Shown here: one piece after another, positions 1 to 9,800 of the stretch
Position numbering within the stretch: the first letter of the stretch is position 1
How the letters are laid out: each line of letters starts with the position of its first letter
Source of the DNA: Pseudomonas sp. GM79
GTDB lineage: Bacteria; Pseudomonadota; Gammaproteobacteria; Pseudomonadales; Pseudomonadaceae
DNA length: 64,000 bases
Reading direction: 5' to 3'
Assembly (NCBI RefSeq): GCF_000282495.1
Contig: NZ_AKJE01000109.1
Span: forward strand, 1-64,000
Program-made: the position numbers and the translations under genes
The notes under the pieces: generated by a model
Seen by the model: only the letters and a program-made list of their open reading frames with translations
Databases searched by the model: none
Told to the model about the DNA's origin: nothing

Positions 1-667
1 GGTCACCGGAGAGTTTTTCACGGGCGTACTTGTCATCGTTCTTGAAGAACGACAGCCAGTTGCTGGTCTTGAGGGTGAATTGATCGGTCAACTGCTCTTC
101 GGTGAAGACGGTATTGCCCACCACGTTGATGTGCTGGATGGCCGCAACGGTGCCTTCGTCTATCTTGATTTTCAGGCCCACACGGTTACGCGGTTGCGCG
201 ATCACCTCGGCATCAACTGACGCCGAATAGCGACCCTGAGCGACGTATTGACGCTGCAGCTCGTTACGCACACCTTCAAGGGTGGCGCGCTGGAAGATCT
301 CGCCTTCGGCCAGACCGGATTGCTTGAGGCCCTTCATCAGGTCTTCAGTGGAGATCGCCTTGTTGCCTTCGATCTCGATACTGGCGACCGAGGGGCGCTC
401 GACCACCGTGATGATCAGGACATTGCCCTCGTGCCCCAGTTGGATGTCCTGAAAGAAACCGGTCTTGAACAGCGCACGGGTGGACTCCACCAAGCGGCGC
501 TCATCCGCGTCATCACCGACGTTCAACGGCAAGGCACCGAACACGCTCCCTGCGGAAACCCGCTGAAGGCCGTTGATGCGAATATCGGAAATTTTGAAGC
601 CTTGAGCATGCACAAGTGTGGCGTTGAGTAGCAGTGCAGCCGAGCAGAGCAGGCGCGAAAAATTCAT
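1..667 (-). CDS. bamA: BamA-type outer membrane protein assembly factor, N-terminal part (runs off left edge)
   Basis: Read leftward, the ATG at 667 opens a protein with a signal peptide ending in VHA followed by GFKISDIRINGLQRVSAGSV, a typical first POTRA domain. The blocks RALFKTGFFQDIQL, VVERPSVASIEIEGNKAI and QHINVVGNTVF mark POTRA1-3. BamA inserts beta-barrel proteins into the outer membrane; the POTRA repeats lie in the periplasm and bind BamB-E. About 222 residues are present; the barrel lies outside the window. The context is odd: housekeeping bamA normally follows rseP and precedes skp/lpxD, whereas this gene starts its own transcription unit, divergent from a CpxRA-like pair. It may therefore be a second, stress-linked copy. 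Family assignment is firm; paralogue status is inference. Confidence 0.88.
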   Translation of the reverse strand, partial: MNFSRLLCSAALLLNATLVHAQGFKISDIRINGLQRVSAGSVFGALPLNVGDDADERRLVESTRALFKTGFFQDIQLGHEGNVLIITVVERPSVASIEIEGNKAISTEDLMKGLKQSGLAEGEIFQRATLEGVRNELQRQYVAQGRYSASVDAEVIAQPRNRVGLKIKIDEGTVAAIQHINVVGNTVFTEEQLTDQFTLKTSNWLSFFKNDDKYAREKLSGD

Positions 668-803
668 CAAGATCTTATCCAGAACACATCGACAAGCAGC
701 GTAGGCGGGCGCGGATATCTCACAGCAAGATGAGTCCGCGGAGCGAGCAGGCTGGTGGAGGTGAAGCATAAAAGCTCGGTGCGTTTGGTGCGGTTAACCA
801 AGT

Positions 804-818
804 GTCAAGTTAGGTAAA
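804..818 (+). promoter_or_regulatory. Candidate CpxR box between bamA-like gene and cpxR-like gene
   Basis: Two direct half-sites, GTCAA at 804-808 and GTAAA at 814-818, are separated by five bases. This matches the known CpxR consensus GTAAA-N5-GTAAA with one mismatch. It lies about 72 bases before the cpxR-like start and about 137 bases before the divergent bamA-like start, so it could serve autoregulation, the bamA copy, or both. A small palindrome GGTTAACC sits just upstream at 792-799. Confidence 0.5.
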
Positions 819-889
819 GGTTGGCCCGGGACGATGACGGTGTTCAGTGCAAGGGCGATAATGCACGGACACACACTCAAGAGCTCCCC

Positions 890-1573
890 ATGATCTCCGT
901 ATTGCTAGTCGACGATGACCAGGAACTGACTGGAATGCTCAGCCAATACCTGGAGCATGAAGGCTTTGAGGTGACAGCAGTGCACACGGGCGAGGAGGGT
1001 GAGGTCCAAGCGCTGTCTGGCCGCTACAGCATCGTGGTGCTGGACGTGATGCTGCCGCGGCTGTCGGGTATCGAGGTGCTCAGGCGCATTCGGGCTGCAA
1101 GCCAGGTGCCGGTAGTGTTGCTCACCGCCCGAGGCGACAACATAGACAAGATCACCGGCCTGGAACTGGGCGCCGATGATTATGTGCCCAAGCCCAGTTC
1201 TCCGGGGGAATTGGTGGCACGTTTACGGGCAATCATGCGCAGGGTGCAGCCGGTGGATCAGCCAACCACCGAAGTGATCAGGACTGGCCCTCTGGTCTTG
1301 TGGCCCGGCAAGCGCCAGGCCCTCTGGCAGGGACGCGAGCTGGGGGTGACCAGTACCGAGTTCAGCTTGCTCGAAGAACTGGCCCGTTGTGCCGGGCAGG
1401 TGGTGAGCAAGCAGGATCTGTCGCTCAATGCCTTGGGGTGTCCCTTGACTCGCTACGACCGGCGTATCGACGTGCATATCAGCAGCATTCGCCAGAAGCT
1501 GGGGCCGCGGCCCGACACCAAAGCCTGGATTCAGAGCGTGCGTGGCCTCGGTTACCTGTTGATCGCCGAATGA
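890..1573 (+). CDS. cpxR: OmpR-family response regulator, CpxR-like
   Basis: 227 residues, a normal OmpR/PhoB-class length. The receiver has the acidic pair D8-D9, phospho-acceptor D52 in VVLDVMLP, T79 and K101. The C-terminal winged helix is recognised by TSTEFSLLEELA and the end RGLGYLL. The start ATG at 890 was chosen because the protein begins exactly at the receiver (MISVLLVDDD); an upstream in-frame ATG at 821 would add 23 unrelated residues. Its stop overlaps the kinase start by four bases, so the pair is translationally coupled. The CpxR label rests on receiver similarity, the kinase type and a CpxR-type box upstream; the exact orthology is inference. Confidence 0.85.
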   Translation: MISVLLVDDDQELTGMLSQYLEHEGFEVTAVHTGEEGEVQALSGRYSIVVLDVMLPRLSGIEVLRRIRAASQVPVVLLTARGDNIDKITGLELGADDYVPKPSSPGELVARLRAIMRRVQPVDQPTTEVIRTGPLVLWPGKRQALWQGRELGVTSTEFSLLEELARCAGQVVSKQDLSLNALGCPLTRYDRRIDVHISSIRQKLGPRPDTKAWIQSVRGLGYLLIAE

Positions 1574-2832
1574 TGAAGCCCAGCCGGCTGTTTTGGAAGC
1601 TGTTCCTGGCGTTTTTGCTGGCTACTAGCCTGACGTTTTTGGTCGGGTTGGGCCTTCTGGTGCTGGGCAGTTCCAGACCCGGAGATCCTCATCTGGAAAC
1701 GATCCTTGCCAGCGAAGAACAGCTGCTGCGACAGTTTGGTGTCGAGTCGGGTCGTCAGCTACTGACAGTGTGGGGTCATCCCGATGACCAGGCCATTGGC
1801 GTGTATAACAGTGCCGGCCAACTGCTGGCCGGGGCGCCGGTTCCGCAACCAGCCTATGAGCAGTCAATCATCAGCAAGGAGGGTGTTGCGCTGTCGCTCA
1901 GGTCTACACATTCCCCTGGTAAAAAAGGTGACAGAGGGCCTAGTCACTGGACTCCGTTGATCATCGGCACGGTGATGAGCGCGCTGTTCAGCGGGTATCT
2001 GGCGTACTACCTGGCATGGCCGTTGGCCTATCTTCGGCGGGCAATGAGCGACGTGGCCCAGGGGCGCTTCGAAACACGGGTCAAGCCGATGATGGGTGGG
2101 CGTCGCGATGAAATCGTCGATCTGGCCGAGGACTGCGACCGAATGGCCAATCAGCTGAAACTGCTGGTGGAGGCTCAGCAACATCTATTGCACGACATCT
2201 CTCACGAACTGCGCTCACCGTTGACACGCATGCAAGCGGCTATCGGGCTGCTGCAGCAAGATCCTGCACGCCTGGAAATGGTGCAGCGCATCGAGCGCGA
2301 ATCGGTGCGTATGGATACGCTGATCGAGGCGTTGTTGACCCTGGCGCGCATGCAGGGTCGGCCCGAGAGTATCGAGCGCGAGCCAATTGATATCGTCGAG
2401 ATGCTGTCGGTGATCGTCGAGGACGCTCAATTCGAGGCGCAAATGAACGGTTGCCGGGTAAGCCTGCAAGCGTGTCCGGCCTTTGTCAGTCGTGTCAGCG
2501 GCGAACTGCTGTATCGGTGTTTCGAGAACGTCATTCGAAACGCGGTGCGCTATACCAAACCGAACACGGCTGTTGTTGTAGTGGCTCAGATCAATCTCGA
2601 TGCAGACTACCTGACGGTGCAGATTACCGATCGGGGGCCGGGTGTTGAAAACGAGCGACTGCAGGACATTTTCCACCCGTTCGAGCGCGGCCTGAACGAG
2701 GCCAGTGCCGGTTTCGGGCTGGGCTTGGCGATCGCTTCAAGGGCTGTGGAAATACACGGCGGCACGATCATGGCGCGCAACGAGCCATCCGGTGGGTTGA
2801 TGGTGGAAATCAGCTTGCCCCATCGGGCGTGA
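1570..2832 (+). CDS. cpxA: Sensor histidine kinase, CpxA-like
   Basis: 420 residues. TM1 spans about residues 11-33, a short periplasmic sensor follows (about 35-125), TM2 is about 128-148, then a HAMP linker and the H-box HDISHELRSPLTR with phospho-histidine H212. N, G1 and G2 boxes are seen in ENVIRNAVRY, DRGPGV and GFGLGLAIA. It should autophosphorylate on envelope signals and pass phosphate to the regulator encoded immediately upstream. The start overlaps the upstream stop (ATGA); a second ATG follows directly. The periplasmic domain, about 90 residues, is shorter than that of E. coli CpxA. Confidence 0.85.
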   Translation: MMKPSRLFWKLFLAFLLATSLTFLVGLGLLVLGSSRPGDPHLETILASEEQLLRQFGVESGRQLLTVWGHPDDQAIGVYNSAGQLLAGAPVPQPAYEQSIISKEGVALSLRSTHSPGKKGDRGPSHWTPLIIGTVMSALFSGYLAYYLAWPLAYLRRAMSDVAQGRFETRVKPMMGGRRDEIVDLAEDCDRMANQLKLLVEAQQHLLHDISHELRSPLTRMQAAIGLLQQDPARLEMVQRIERESVRMDTLIEALLTLARMQGRPESIEREPIDIVEMLSVIVEDAQFEAQMNGCRVSLQACPAFVSRVSGELLYRCFENVIRNAVRYTKPNTAVVVVAQINLDADYLTVQITDRGPGVENERLQDIFHPFERGLNEASAGFGLGLAIASRAVEIHGGTIMARNEPSGGLMVEISLPHRA

Positions 2833-2939
2833 TCTTTACACGATATTACATTGGCTTGACGGCTCTGTACGCCCCGCCTCAGTAGACTTCCCGCTCAAAC
2901 TTACTCAGCGTTTGCTGATGTTTTAGAGTGGAGGTGGTC

Positions 2940-3389
2940 ATGTTTCTGGTTCATAAAAAGGGTTTCGTTCCCGGCAAGAAAATGGTCGACGGGCTTGTGC
3001 CCTATGACTTCTTTTGCGAAGACAATCCGGCCATCAATCTGTTTGTATTCACTGGCTCCACAGCCCAAGGCAAAGCGGTTGAGGAACAGACACTCTGGGG
3101 CTTTACCCGTCTGGAACGCTTTGAGGCACTCACCGGCACCCTCGTGTCGAACAAGAAGAATGAAGGCTGGTTTCAAACGGTCAATGTACTCACTGGCCCT
3201 GCCCAGAACGGTACTCAGAGCGTGAAGTTTCAGCGGGTGCTGAAAATCATCAAGCATTGCGGTGCATCGGGCCGTCTCGCCAGCAAGGTCGACTACGAGA
3301 TCCAGACAGATGAAGGCGATACCTACTTCACCCGCCGCCTTGCTACATCCGACAGCGCGCAAACCATTATCTATGCGGCGGATCAATAA
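2940..3389 (+). CDS. Conserved-looking protein of unknown function, 149 aa
   Basis: I do not recognise this protein. It has no signal peptide or membrane segment and begins MFLVHKKGFVPGKKMVDG. It is mixed alpha/beta in character with two cysteines near the middle and N-terminal third. An excellent GGAGGT lies just before the ATG at 2940; an in-frame GTG at 2928 would overlap that site, so the ATG was preferred. It stands alone between two two-component systems and converges on the baeR-like gene with an 18-base gap. The opposite strand is also open here, but only this strand has a proper ribosome-binding site. Confidence 0.6.
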   Translation: MFLVHKKGFVPGKKMVDGLVPYDFFCEDNPAINLFVFTGSTAQGKAVEEQTLWGFTRLERFEALTGTLVSNKKNEGWFQTVNVLTGPAQNGTQSVKFQRVLKIIKHCGASGRLASKVDYEIQTDEGDTYFTRRLATSDSAQTIIYAADQ

Positions 3390-3407
3390 CGGCCATTTCG
3401 ACGACGC

Positions 3408-4091
3408 TCAGGCGTCGGCGAGCTGAAACCGATAGCCAACCCCATACAACGACTCGATCGGATGCTCTCCCGGGCAGGCCTGTTCGAGCTTGCGTCGCAG
3501 ATTACGGATATGGCTGTCGACCGTGCGGTCGGTGACCACCCGGTGATCGGAGTAGATCCTGTCGAGCAACTGATCCCGGGAAAAGACGCGTCCCGGAGAG
3601 CGGGCGAGGGTATTGAGCAAGCGCAGTTCCAGAGGCGTCAGGTCCAGTGCCACACCGTCGAGGGAGGCTTGGTACTGTGCTTCGTCAATCTGTAGACGCG
3701 GTGCTGCCGAGGTCAAAAGATGCGGGCTGCGTCGCAGGATGGCTTTGACCCTGGCGACCACTTCGCGAGGACTGAAGGGTTTGCAGATGTAGTCGTCGGC
3801 GCCCAGGTCCAGCCCGAGCAGGCGATCCACTTCCTCGACGCGGGCGGTGATCATAATGATAGGCACGGCACTGAAGCTGCGCAGTTCCTTGCATACTTGC
3901 AGACCGTCACGTCCAGGCAGCATCAGGTCGAGAAGGATCAGTCGCGGCTCACTGGTCCGTACTGCCGGCACCACCGCCAGCCCGTTGTCCAGGCACTGGG
4001 TCGCATAGCCAGCGGCGATCAAATAGTCGCGCATCAACGCGGCCAGTTTGGGTTCGTCTTCGACGATGAGGATCGGGCTGTCGTTGACCAT
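3408..4091 (-). CDS. baeR: OmpR-family response regulator, BaeR-like
   Basis: 227 residues. Receiver with E11-D12, phospho-acceptor D55 (LILLDLMLPG), T82 and K104 (ICKPFSP), then a winged-helix domain ending SLYGVGYRFQL. It is the last gene of a kinase-regulator pair, three bases after the kinase stop. The BaeR assignment comes from sequence feel and from its place beside a divergent RND efflux operon; in enterobacteria BaeSR controls RND pumps (mdtABC, acrD). Regulation of the adjacent pump is inference; I found no clear BaeR site in 5481-5626. Confidence 0.82.
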   Translation of the reverse strand: MVNDSPILIVEDEPKLAALMRDYLIAAGYATQCLDNGLAVVPAVRTSEPRLILLDLMLPGRDGLQVCKELRSFSAVPIIMITARVEEVDRLLGLDLGADDYICKPFSPREVVARVKAILRRSPHLLTSAAPRLQIDEAQYQASLDGVALDLTPLELRLLNTLARSPGRVFSRDQLLDRIYSDHRVVTDRTVDSHIRNLRRKLEQACPGEHPIESLYGVGYRFQLADA

Positions 4092-4094
4092 TGT

Positions 4095-5480
4095 TCAGGC
4101 GTTCCGTGGCAGGCGCAGGGTCAGCCAAAGGCCACCCAAAGGAGAGTGATCGGCACTGATACTGCCGCCATGGGCCAGGGCGATGCTGTGACAAATAGCG
4201 AGCCCCAGACCGGCGCCACCACTGGCGCGATTGCGTGAGGTTTCGCCGCGGTAAAAACGCTCGAACAGCCGCGGCAACTGATCCGCGTCGACCCCGGGGC
4301 CGGAATCAAGGAAATCAATGCGTACGACGTCGCCATCGCTGGCCGCGCGAATGCGCAGCACGCCGCCTTCATCGGTATAGCGCACGGCGTTTTCCAGCAG
4401 ATTGCCGAACAGTTGCTGCAAGCGCTTGGGGTCGGCCTCCAACCGCAGCGGCGAGGTCGGTAGTTCCAGCTCCAGGCGCAAATGCCGCGCATTGCAGCGT
4501 TCCTGGAACATCGCCACGCAACCGTCCAACAGCTCGTTGAGATCGCATTCGCTCTTGCGGTAAGTCAGTGCGCCCACATCGGCCAGGGACAGTTCATACA
4601 GATCATCCACCAGTTTGCTGAGCATGCTGACTTCGCCTTGCAGCGAATTCATCGAGGATTGATCGAGGGTGCGCACACCGTCCTCGATGGCTTCCAGTTC
4701 ACCACGCAACACCGACAGCGGGGTGCGCAATTCATGGGAAACATCGGCCATGAACTCCCGGCGCATTTTTTCGTTGCGTTCCAGCGTATACGCCAGCTGA
4801 TTGAAGTCACGGGCCAGTTGACCGACTTCGTCATTGGAAGACACCGCCACCCGGTTGCTGTATTCCCCGGCGGCCAGTCGGTGCGTGGCGGCGGCCACTC
4901 GCTTGACCGGGTCAAGCAGGGTGCGGGCAATCCACCAGGCGATCAGCATCGCCAGCAGCAACGAGATTACGCCCATGCCCAGGCTGGTGCGCAACAGGTA
5001 CAGACGAAAGCGTTCGCCACCGGCTTCGGTCACGTTCTGAAACGGTGTTACCGCCAGCCAGCCGACGGTTTTACCGGCAACCTCGATAGGGCGCATCAGG
5101 GCGTCGTCGGCAATCGCTGAGTAGCCCATGACCAGCTGTTTTTGCTGGTCCAGCAAGGCGATGCGAAACACCGCGCCGGTCAGGTCGGACGTGGGCAGGT
5201 TCGGCCGCTTCGGGTCGGTGAAATCTACACCCGGCTCCGGCCGCATGAGTTCGAACCAGCGATCCGGCTGGTCGCGCAGAAATTCCCAACTGCCTTCGCG
5301 CTCATAGGCGCCAGCCAAGCGTGGCAGCACCGGGGTCATGCGCAACAGGGCCTGTTCGTTGAGGTAGTCGAGAAAGCCTTTGCCAAAGCTCCAGCCGTTG
5401 GCCAGCCCCATGCTCAGGATGACAAACAGCACGCTGGCCAGTACCGCAATAAACAGCTTGGTGGAGATACTCAGTTTCAT
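4095..5480 (-). CDS. baeS: Sensor histidine kinase, BaeS-like
   Basis: 461 residues. TM1 about 8-28, periplasmic domain about 30-165, TM2 about 168-187, HAMP, H-box ADVSHELRTPLSVLRG with H249, then N box ENAVRY, DSGPGV and GLGLAICHSIA. The ATG at 5480 starts MKLSISTKLF; an upstream in-frame ATG at 5513 would add a non-hydrophobic extension before TM1 and was rejected. The gene is divergent from the RND adaptor gene, 146 bases away. It likely senses envelope damage or noxious compounds and phosphorylates the downstream BaeR-like regulator. Confidence 0.83.
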   Translation of the reverse strand: MKLSISTKLFIAVLASVLFVILSMGLANGWSFGKGFLDYLNEQALLRMTPVLPRLAGAYEREGSWEFLRDQPDRWFELMRPEPGVDFTDPKRPNLPTSDLTGAVFRIALLDQQKQLVMGYSAIADDALMRPIEVAGKTVGWLAVTPFQNVTEAGGERFRLYLLRTSLGMGVISLLLAMLIAWWIARTLLDPVKRVAAATHRLAAGEYSNRVAVSSNDEVGQLARDFNQLAYTLERNEKMRREFMADVSHELRTPLSVLRGELEAIEDGVRTLDQSSMNSLQGEVSMLSKLVDDLYELSLADVGALTYRKSECDLNELLDGCVAMFQERCNARHLRLELELPTSPLRLEADPKRLQQLFGNLLENAVRYTDEGGVLRIRAASDGDVVRIDFLDSGPGVDADQLPRLFERFYRGETSRNRASGGAGLGLAICHSIALAHGGSISADHSPLGGLWLTLRLPRNA

Positions 5481-5626
5481 GGGCTCGGGCAGGTCGGTGA
5501 ATGGCCCGCCCATTTAGGCCCCGGCGCGACGAAGTTTCAAGCTCGCGGGGCAATCTTCAATTTTCCTGCACATTTGCCTCGCAGTATGGCGCCTGGCTTC
5601 AGCCATCCCGTCTTGCAGAGGCATTT

Positions 5627-6823
5627 ATGTCGACCAAACTTTTCGCCAAATCCTTGGTGACCGCCGCCATTCTACTTTCCTTGATCGTCCTGCTCGTGTT
5701 GAGCGGATGCTCCCCCGGCGAATCCGCGCCGGTTATCGAACCGCCCAAGGTTTCAGTGATCACTGTGCAGCCCAAAAGCCAGGCGTTGACCACGGAACTG
5801 GCCGGGCGCACCCAAGCGTTCATGGTCGCCGAGATTCGGCCGCAGGTTGGCGGTATCGTTCAGCAGCGGTTGTTTGTCGAAGGTGCCGAGGTCAAGGCCG
5901 GGCAGGCGTTGTATCAGCTGGACGCGTCCTCTTACAAGGCTGCGTTGGCTGAAGCACAGGCGAACCTGGCCAAGGCTCGCGCCACATTGAAGTCGGCCCA
6001 GGCCACGGCCAGGCGTGACGCACAGTTGGCGAAGATCGATGCCATCAGCCAGCAGGACAACGAGGATGCCCAGGCCAGTCTGCTGACCGCCGAGGCTGAG
6101 CTGCAAGTGGCGCAGGCCGGCGTGGATACCGCGCGCATCAACCTGGCGTATACCCGCATCAGTTCGCCCGTCAGCGGGCGCGTCGAAACCTCGACGGTTA
6201 CTCCCGGGGCGCTGGTGGTGGCCAATCAGGACAGTGCGCTGACCACGGTGCAGCAGTTGGACCCGATCTACGTTGATGTCACCCAATCGACCACCGAGTT
6301 GTTGCGCCTCAAGCGCGACCTGGCCAGCGGCGTGCTGCAAAGCAACGGCGAGGACGAGGCGCGGATCAGCCTCAAGCTTGATGACGGCAGCACCTACGCC
6401 CATGAAGGACGCTTGAAGTTCAGCGGGGTCAGTGTCAATGAGGGCACTGGCACGGTGACCTTGCGGGCAGAAATCGCCAATCCTGACCGGCTATTGCTGC
6501 CGGGCATGTACGTGCGGGCGGTGCTGGAACAGGCTCGGGACGACCAGGCGATATTGATTCCGCAACAGGCGGTGAACCGCAGTGCCAGTGGCGTGACCTC
6601 GGTGCTGGTGGTGGTCAATGGCAAGGTCGAACAGCGCGTGCTGACCATCGACCGCGCCGTGGGCAATCAGTGGTGGGTCACGGCTGGTCTGAACGCGGGT
6701 GACCAGGTGATTGTCGAGGGTGGGCAGAAAGTCCGAGTCGGTGAATCAGTGGTGGCACAGAACCCCGGTACTCGCAGCCGCACGTTGAAATCGGCGCCTG
6801 TTGCCATTGCGCAGGAGGGCTGA
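5627..6823 (+). CDS. RND efflux periplasmic adaptor lipoprotein (MexA/AcrA family)
   Basis: 398 residues. A signal peptide ends in the lipobox LSGC with lipidated C28. The two lipoyl halves (AEIRPQVGGIVQQRLF and AYTRISSPVSGRVETST) flank a coiled-coil hairpin of about residues 95-165. A beta-barrel region and a membrane-proximal domain follow. It bridges the inner-membrane pump and the outer-membrane channel encoded directly downstream (2-base gap). The start at 5627 was chosen because it opens the signal peptide. Which named Pseudomonas Mex pump this corresponds to cannot be settled here. Confidence 0.93.
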   Translation: MSTKLFAKSLVTAAILLSLIVLLVLSGCSPGESAPVIEPPKVSVITVQPKSQALTTELAGRTQAFMVAEIRPQVGGIVQQRLFVEGAEVKAGQALYQLDASSYKAALAEAQANLAKARATLKSAQATARRDAQLAKIDAISQQDNEDAQASLLTAEAELQVAQAGVDTARINLAYTRISSPVSGRVETSTVTPGALVVANQDSALTTVQQLDPIYVDVTQSTTELLRLKRDLASGVLQSNGEDEARISLKLDDGSTYAHEGRLKFSGVSVNEGTGTVTLRAEIANPDRLLLPGMYVRAVLEQARDDQAILIPQQAVNRSASGVTSVLVVVNGKVEQRVLTIDRAVGNQWWVTAGLNAGDQVIVEGGQKVRVGESVVAQNPGTRSRTLKSAPVAIAQEG

Positions 6824-6825
6824 GC

Positions 6826-9800
6826 ATGGCGCGTTTCTTTATTGATCGACCGATTTTTGCCTGGGTCATCGCCATCGTCATCATGCTTGCCGGGGCCTTG
6901 TCGATCAGTCAGTTGCCCCTGGAACAGTACCCGGACATCGCGCCGCCAACGGTTCGTATTTCCGCCACCTACACCGGGGCCTCGGCCAAGACCGTGGAAG
7001 ACTCGGTGACCCAGGTCATCGAGCAGCAGATGAAAGGCCTGGATAACCTGACTTACATGTCGGCCTCCAGCAGCTCGGCGGGCAGTGCCAGTATCAACCT
7101 GACGTTCACTGCGGGCACGAACCCGGATGTGGCGCAGATGCAGGTGCAGAACAAGCTGCAACAGGCTGAGTCGAGATTGCCGCAGTCGGTACAGAGCGAA
7201 GGCCTGACCGTGACCAAGGGCGGGTCGGACTTCCTGATGATTGCTGCCCTGGCTTCCGACAACGAAAACGTGACCGGCACCCAGATCGGCGATTACATTT
7301 CCAGCACCTTGCTGGACCAGATCAGCCGTATCGATGGCGTCGGCGATGTGCAGACTCTCGGTTCGGGCTACGCCATGCGCATCTGGCTGGACCCGGCCCT
7401 GCTGGAAAAGTACGCGTTAATGCCCTCGGACATCAGCAGCGCCCTGGAGGCGCAGAACACCGAAGTCTCCGCCGGCCAGCTCGGTGCATTGCCAGCGGTG
7501 GCCGGGCAGCAACTGAATGCCACCATCAGTGCCCGCAGCAAACTGCAAACCGCCGAAGAGTTTCGCAATGTCGTGGTCAAGTCCACTAGCGATGGAGCCG
7601 TGGTGCTGCTGGGGGATGTGGCGCGAGTCGAGCTGGGCAGTGAAAGCTACGACATCAGTTCAGCCCTCAATGGCAAGCCCGCCGCCGCCATGGGCGTGCA
7701 GTTGGCCGCTGGCGCCAATGCCCTTGAAGTCGGCAAAGCGGTGAAGGCCAAGCTCAAGGCGTTGGAGCCGTTCTATCCGACGGAAATGCAGTTGAGAAAT
7801 GTGATTGCCTACGACACCACGCCCTTTGTCAGCCTGTCCATCGAGGAGGTGGTCAAGTCCTTGGGCGAAGCCATCGTCCTGGTGGTGCTGATCATGTTCC
7901 TCTTCTTGCAGAACCTGCGGGCCACGCTGATCCCGGCGATCACCGTGCCGGTGGTACTGCTCGGCACGTTCGGCGTACTGGCGCTGTTCGGCTATTCGAT
8001 CAACACCCTGACCATGTTCGCCATGGTCCTGGCTATCGGCCTGTTGGTGGACGACGCGATTGTGGTGGTGGAGAACGTTGAACGGGTGATGGGCGAACAG
8101 GGGCTGTCGGCCCTGGCCGCCACGCGCCAGTCGATGGATGAAATCACCAGCGCCCTGGTCGGCATTGCCCTGGTCCTCAGCGCTGTGTTCATTCCCATGG
8201 CGTTTTTTGGAGGCTCTACGGGGATCATCTACCGGCAGTTTTCGGTGACCATCGTTTCGGCCATGGTGCTCTCGGTGCTGGTGGCCATGACGCTGACGCC
8301 GGCGTTGTGCGCGACCCTGCTCAAACCGTCCGATGCCCAGGGCCATAGTACTCAACGCGGGTTCTTCGGCTGGTTCAACCGCACCTTCGAACGCGGCGCC
8401 GAGGCCTATAAAGGATGGGTGGGGGCAATTTTTCAGCGTGGACGTGCAAGTCTGCTGGTGTATGGGCTGGTGGTGCTGGCGATGGCGGCTGGTTATTTCA
8501 GCTTGCCGACTTCGTTCCTGCCGGATGAAGACCAGGGCATTCTCATGGCTCAGGTGCAGCTGCCGGTGGGAGCCACGGACAGCCGTACTCAAGCCGTGGT
8601 GAAGCAGTTCGAAAGCTACATCCTCGAACAACCGGAAGTCGAGGCGCTGATCAGCATCTCTGGCTTGGGCATGAACGGCAACAGCCAGAACGCCGCCCGC
8701 GCCTTTATCCGGCTCAAGGACTGGAGCGAGCGGTCGGGGGCAGGGCAGGATTCGGCGTCCATCGCCCAGCGGGCGACCATAGCCCTGTCGAGCATTGGTG
8801 ATGCCAATGTGTTCGTCATGCAACCCCCGGCTGTACGGGGCCTGGGGCAGAGTTCGGGTTTTGATGTGCAACTCAAGGATCTTGGTGGCCTGGGGCATGA
8901 TGCGCTGGTGGCGGCGCGGGAGAAGTTTATCGAACTGGCCAGCAAAGACCCTCGACTGCTGGGGGTACGCAGCAATGGCCTGGATGACTCACCGCAGCTC
9001 AAGGTCAGCATCGACGATCGCAAGGCCGGGGCCTTGAACCTGAGCACCAGTGACATCAATACCACCTTATCCACGGCGTTGGGCGGAACTTACGTCAATG
9101 ACTTCCTCAACCAGGGCCGTGTGAAGAAGGTCTACGTTCAGGGCGAGGCGTCGTCGCGGATGCAGGCGGTCGACCTGGAGCATTGGTTCGTGCGCAACAG
9201 CAACAATGAGATGGTGCCCTTTTCCTCGTTCGCCAGCAGTTCGTGGAGCTATGGCTCTCCGTTGCTGGAACGCTACAACGGCAACGCTTCGCTGGAGGTG
9301 GTCGGCGATCCTGCGCCGGGGGTCAGTTCCGGGGTCGCCATGGATGCTGTGGAAGCGATTATCAAGCAATTGCCGGAAGGCATCGGTTACGAGTGGACCG
9401 GGCAGTCCTATCAGCTGCGCCTTTCCGGTTCGCAAGCACCGTTGCTTTACGGGATATCAGTGCTGTTTGTGTTCCTCTGCCTGGCTGCGCTTTATGAGAG
9501 TTGGTCGGTGCCATTCTCGGTGATGCTGGTGGTGCCGTTGGGTGTGGTGGGTGCGGTGCTGGCCACCCGTTTCAGTGGGTTGAGCAACGACGTGTACTTC
9601 CAGGTTGGGCTATTGACCACCGTGGGGTTGGCGGCCAAGAACGCGATTCTGATCGTCGAATTCGCCAAGCACCTGCAAGAGCAGGGCAACAGCTTGCGAG
9701 AGGCGACGCTGATCGCCGTGCGGCAACGCCTGCGGCCCATTCTCATGACGTCCCTGGCGTTCATGTTCGGCGTGCTGCCTCTGGCCCTGAGTTCCGGCGC

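Noticed and set aside
2928..2940. GTG at 2928 as start of the unknown 149-residue gene
   Set aside because: The GTG overlaps the GGAGGT that serves the ATG at 2940.
5481..5626. Possible BaeR binding site in the divergent baeS-efflux promoter region
   Set aside because: No segment matched the enterobacterial BaeR consensus well enough.
7660..8898. 412-residue open frame on the minus strand inside the RND pump gene
   Set aside because: It is the complementary shadow of a strong, complete RND gene in GC-rich DNA; no family motif and a His/Arg/Gln-rich composition typical of such shadows.
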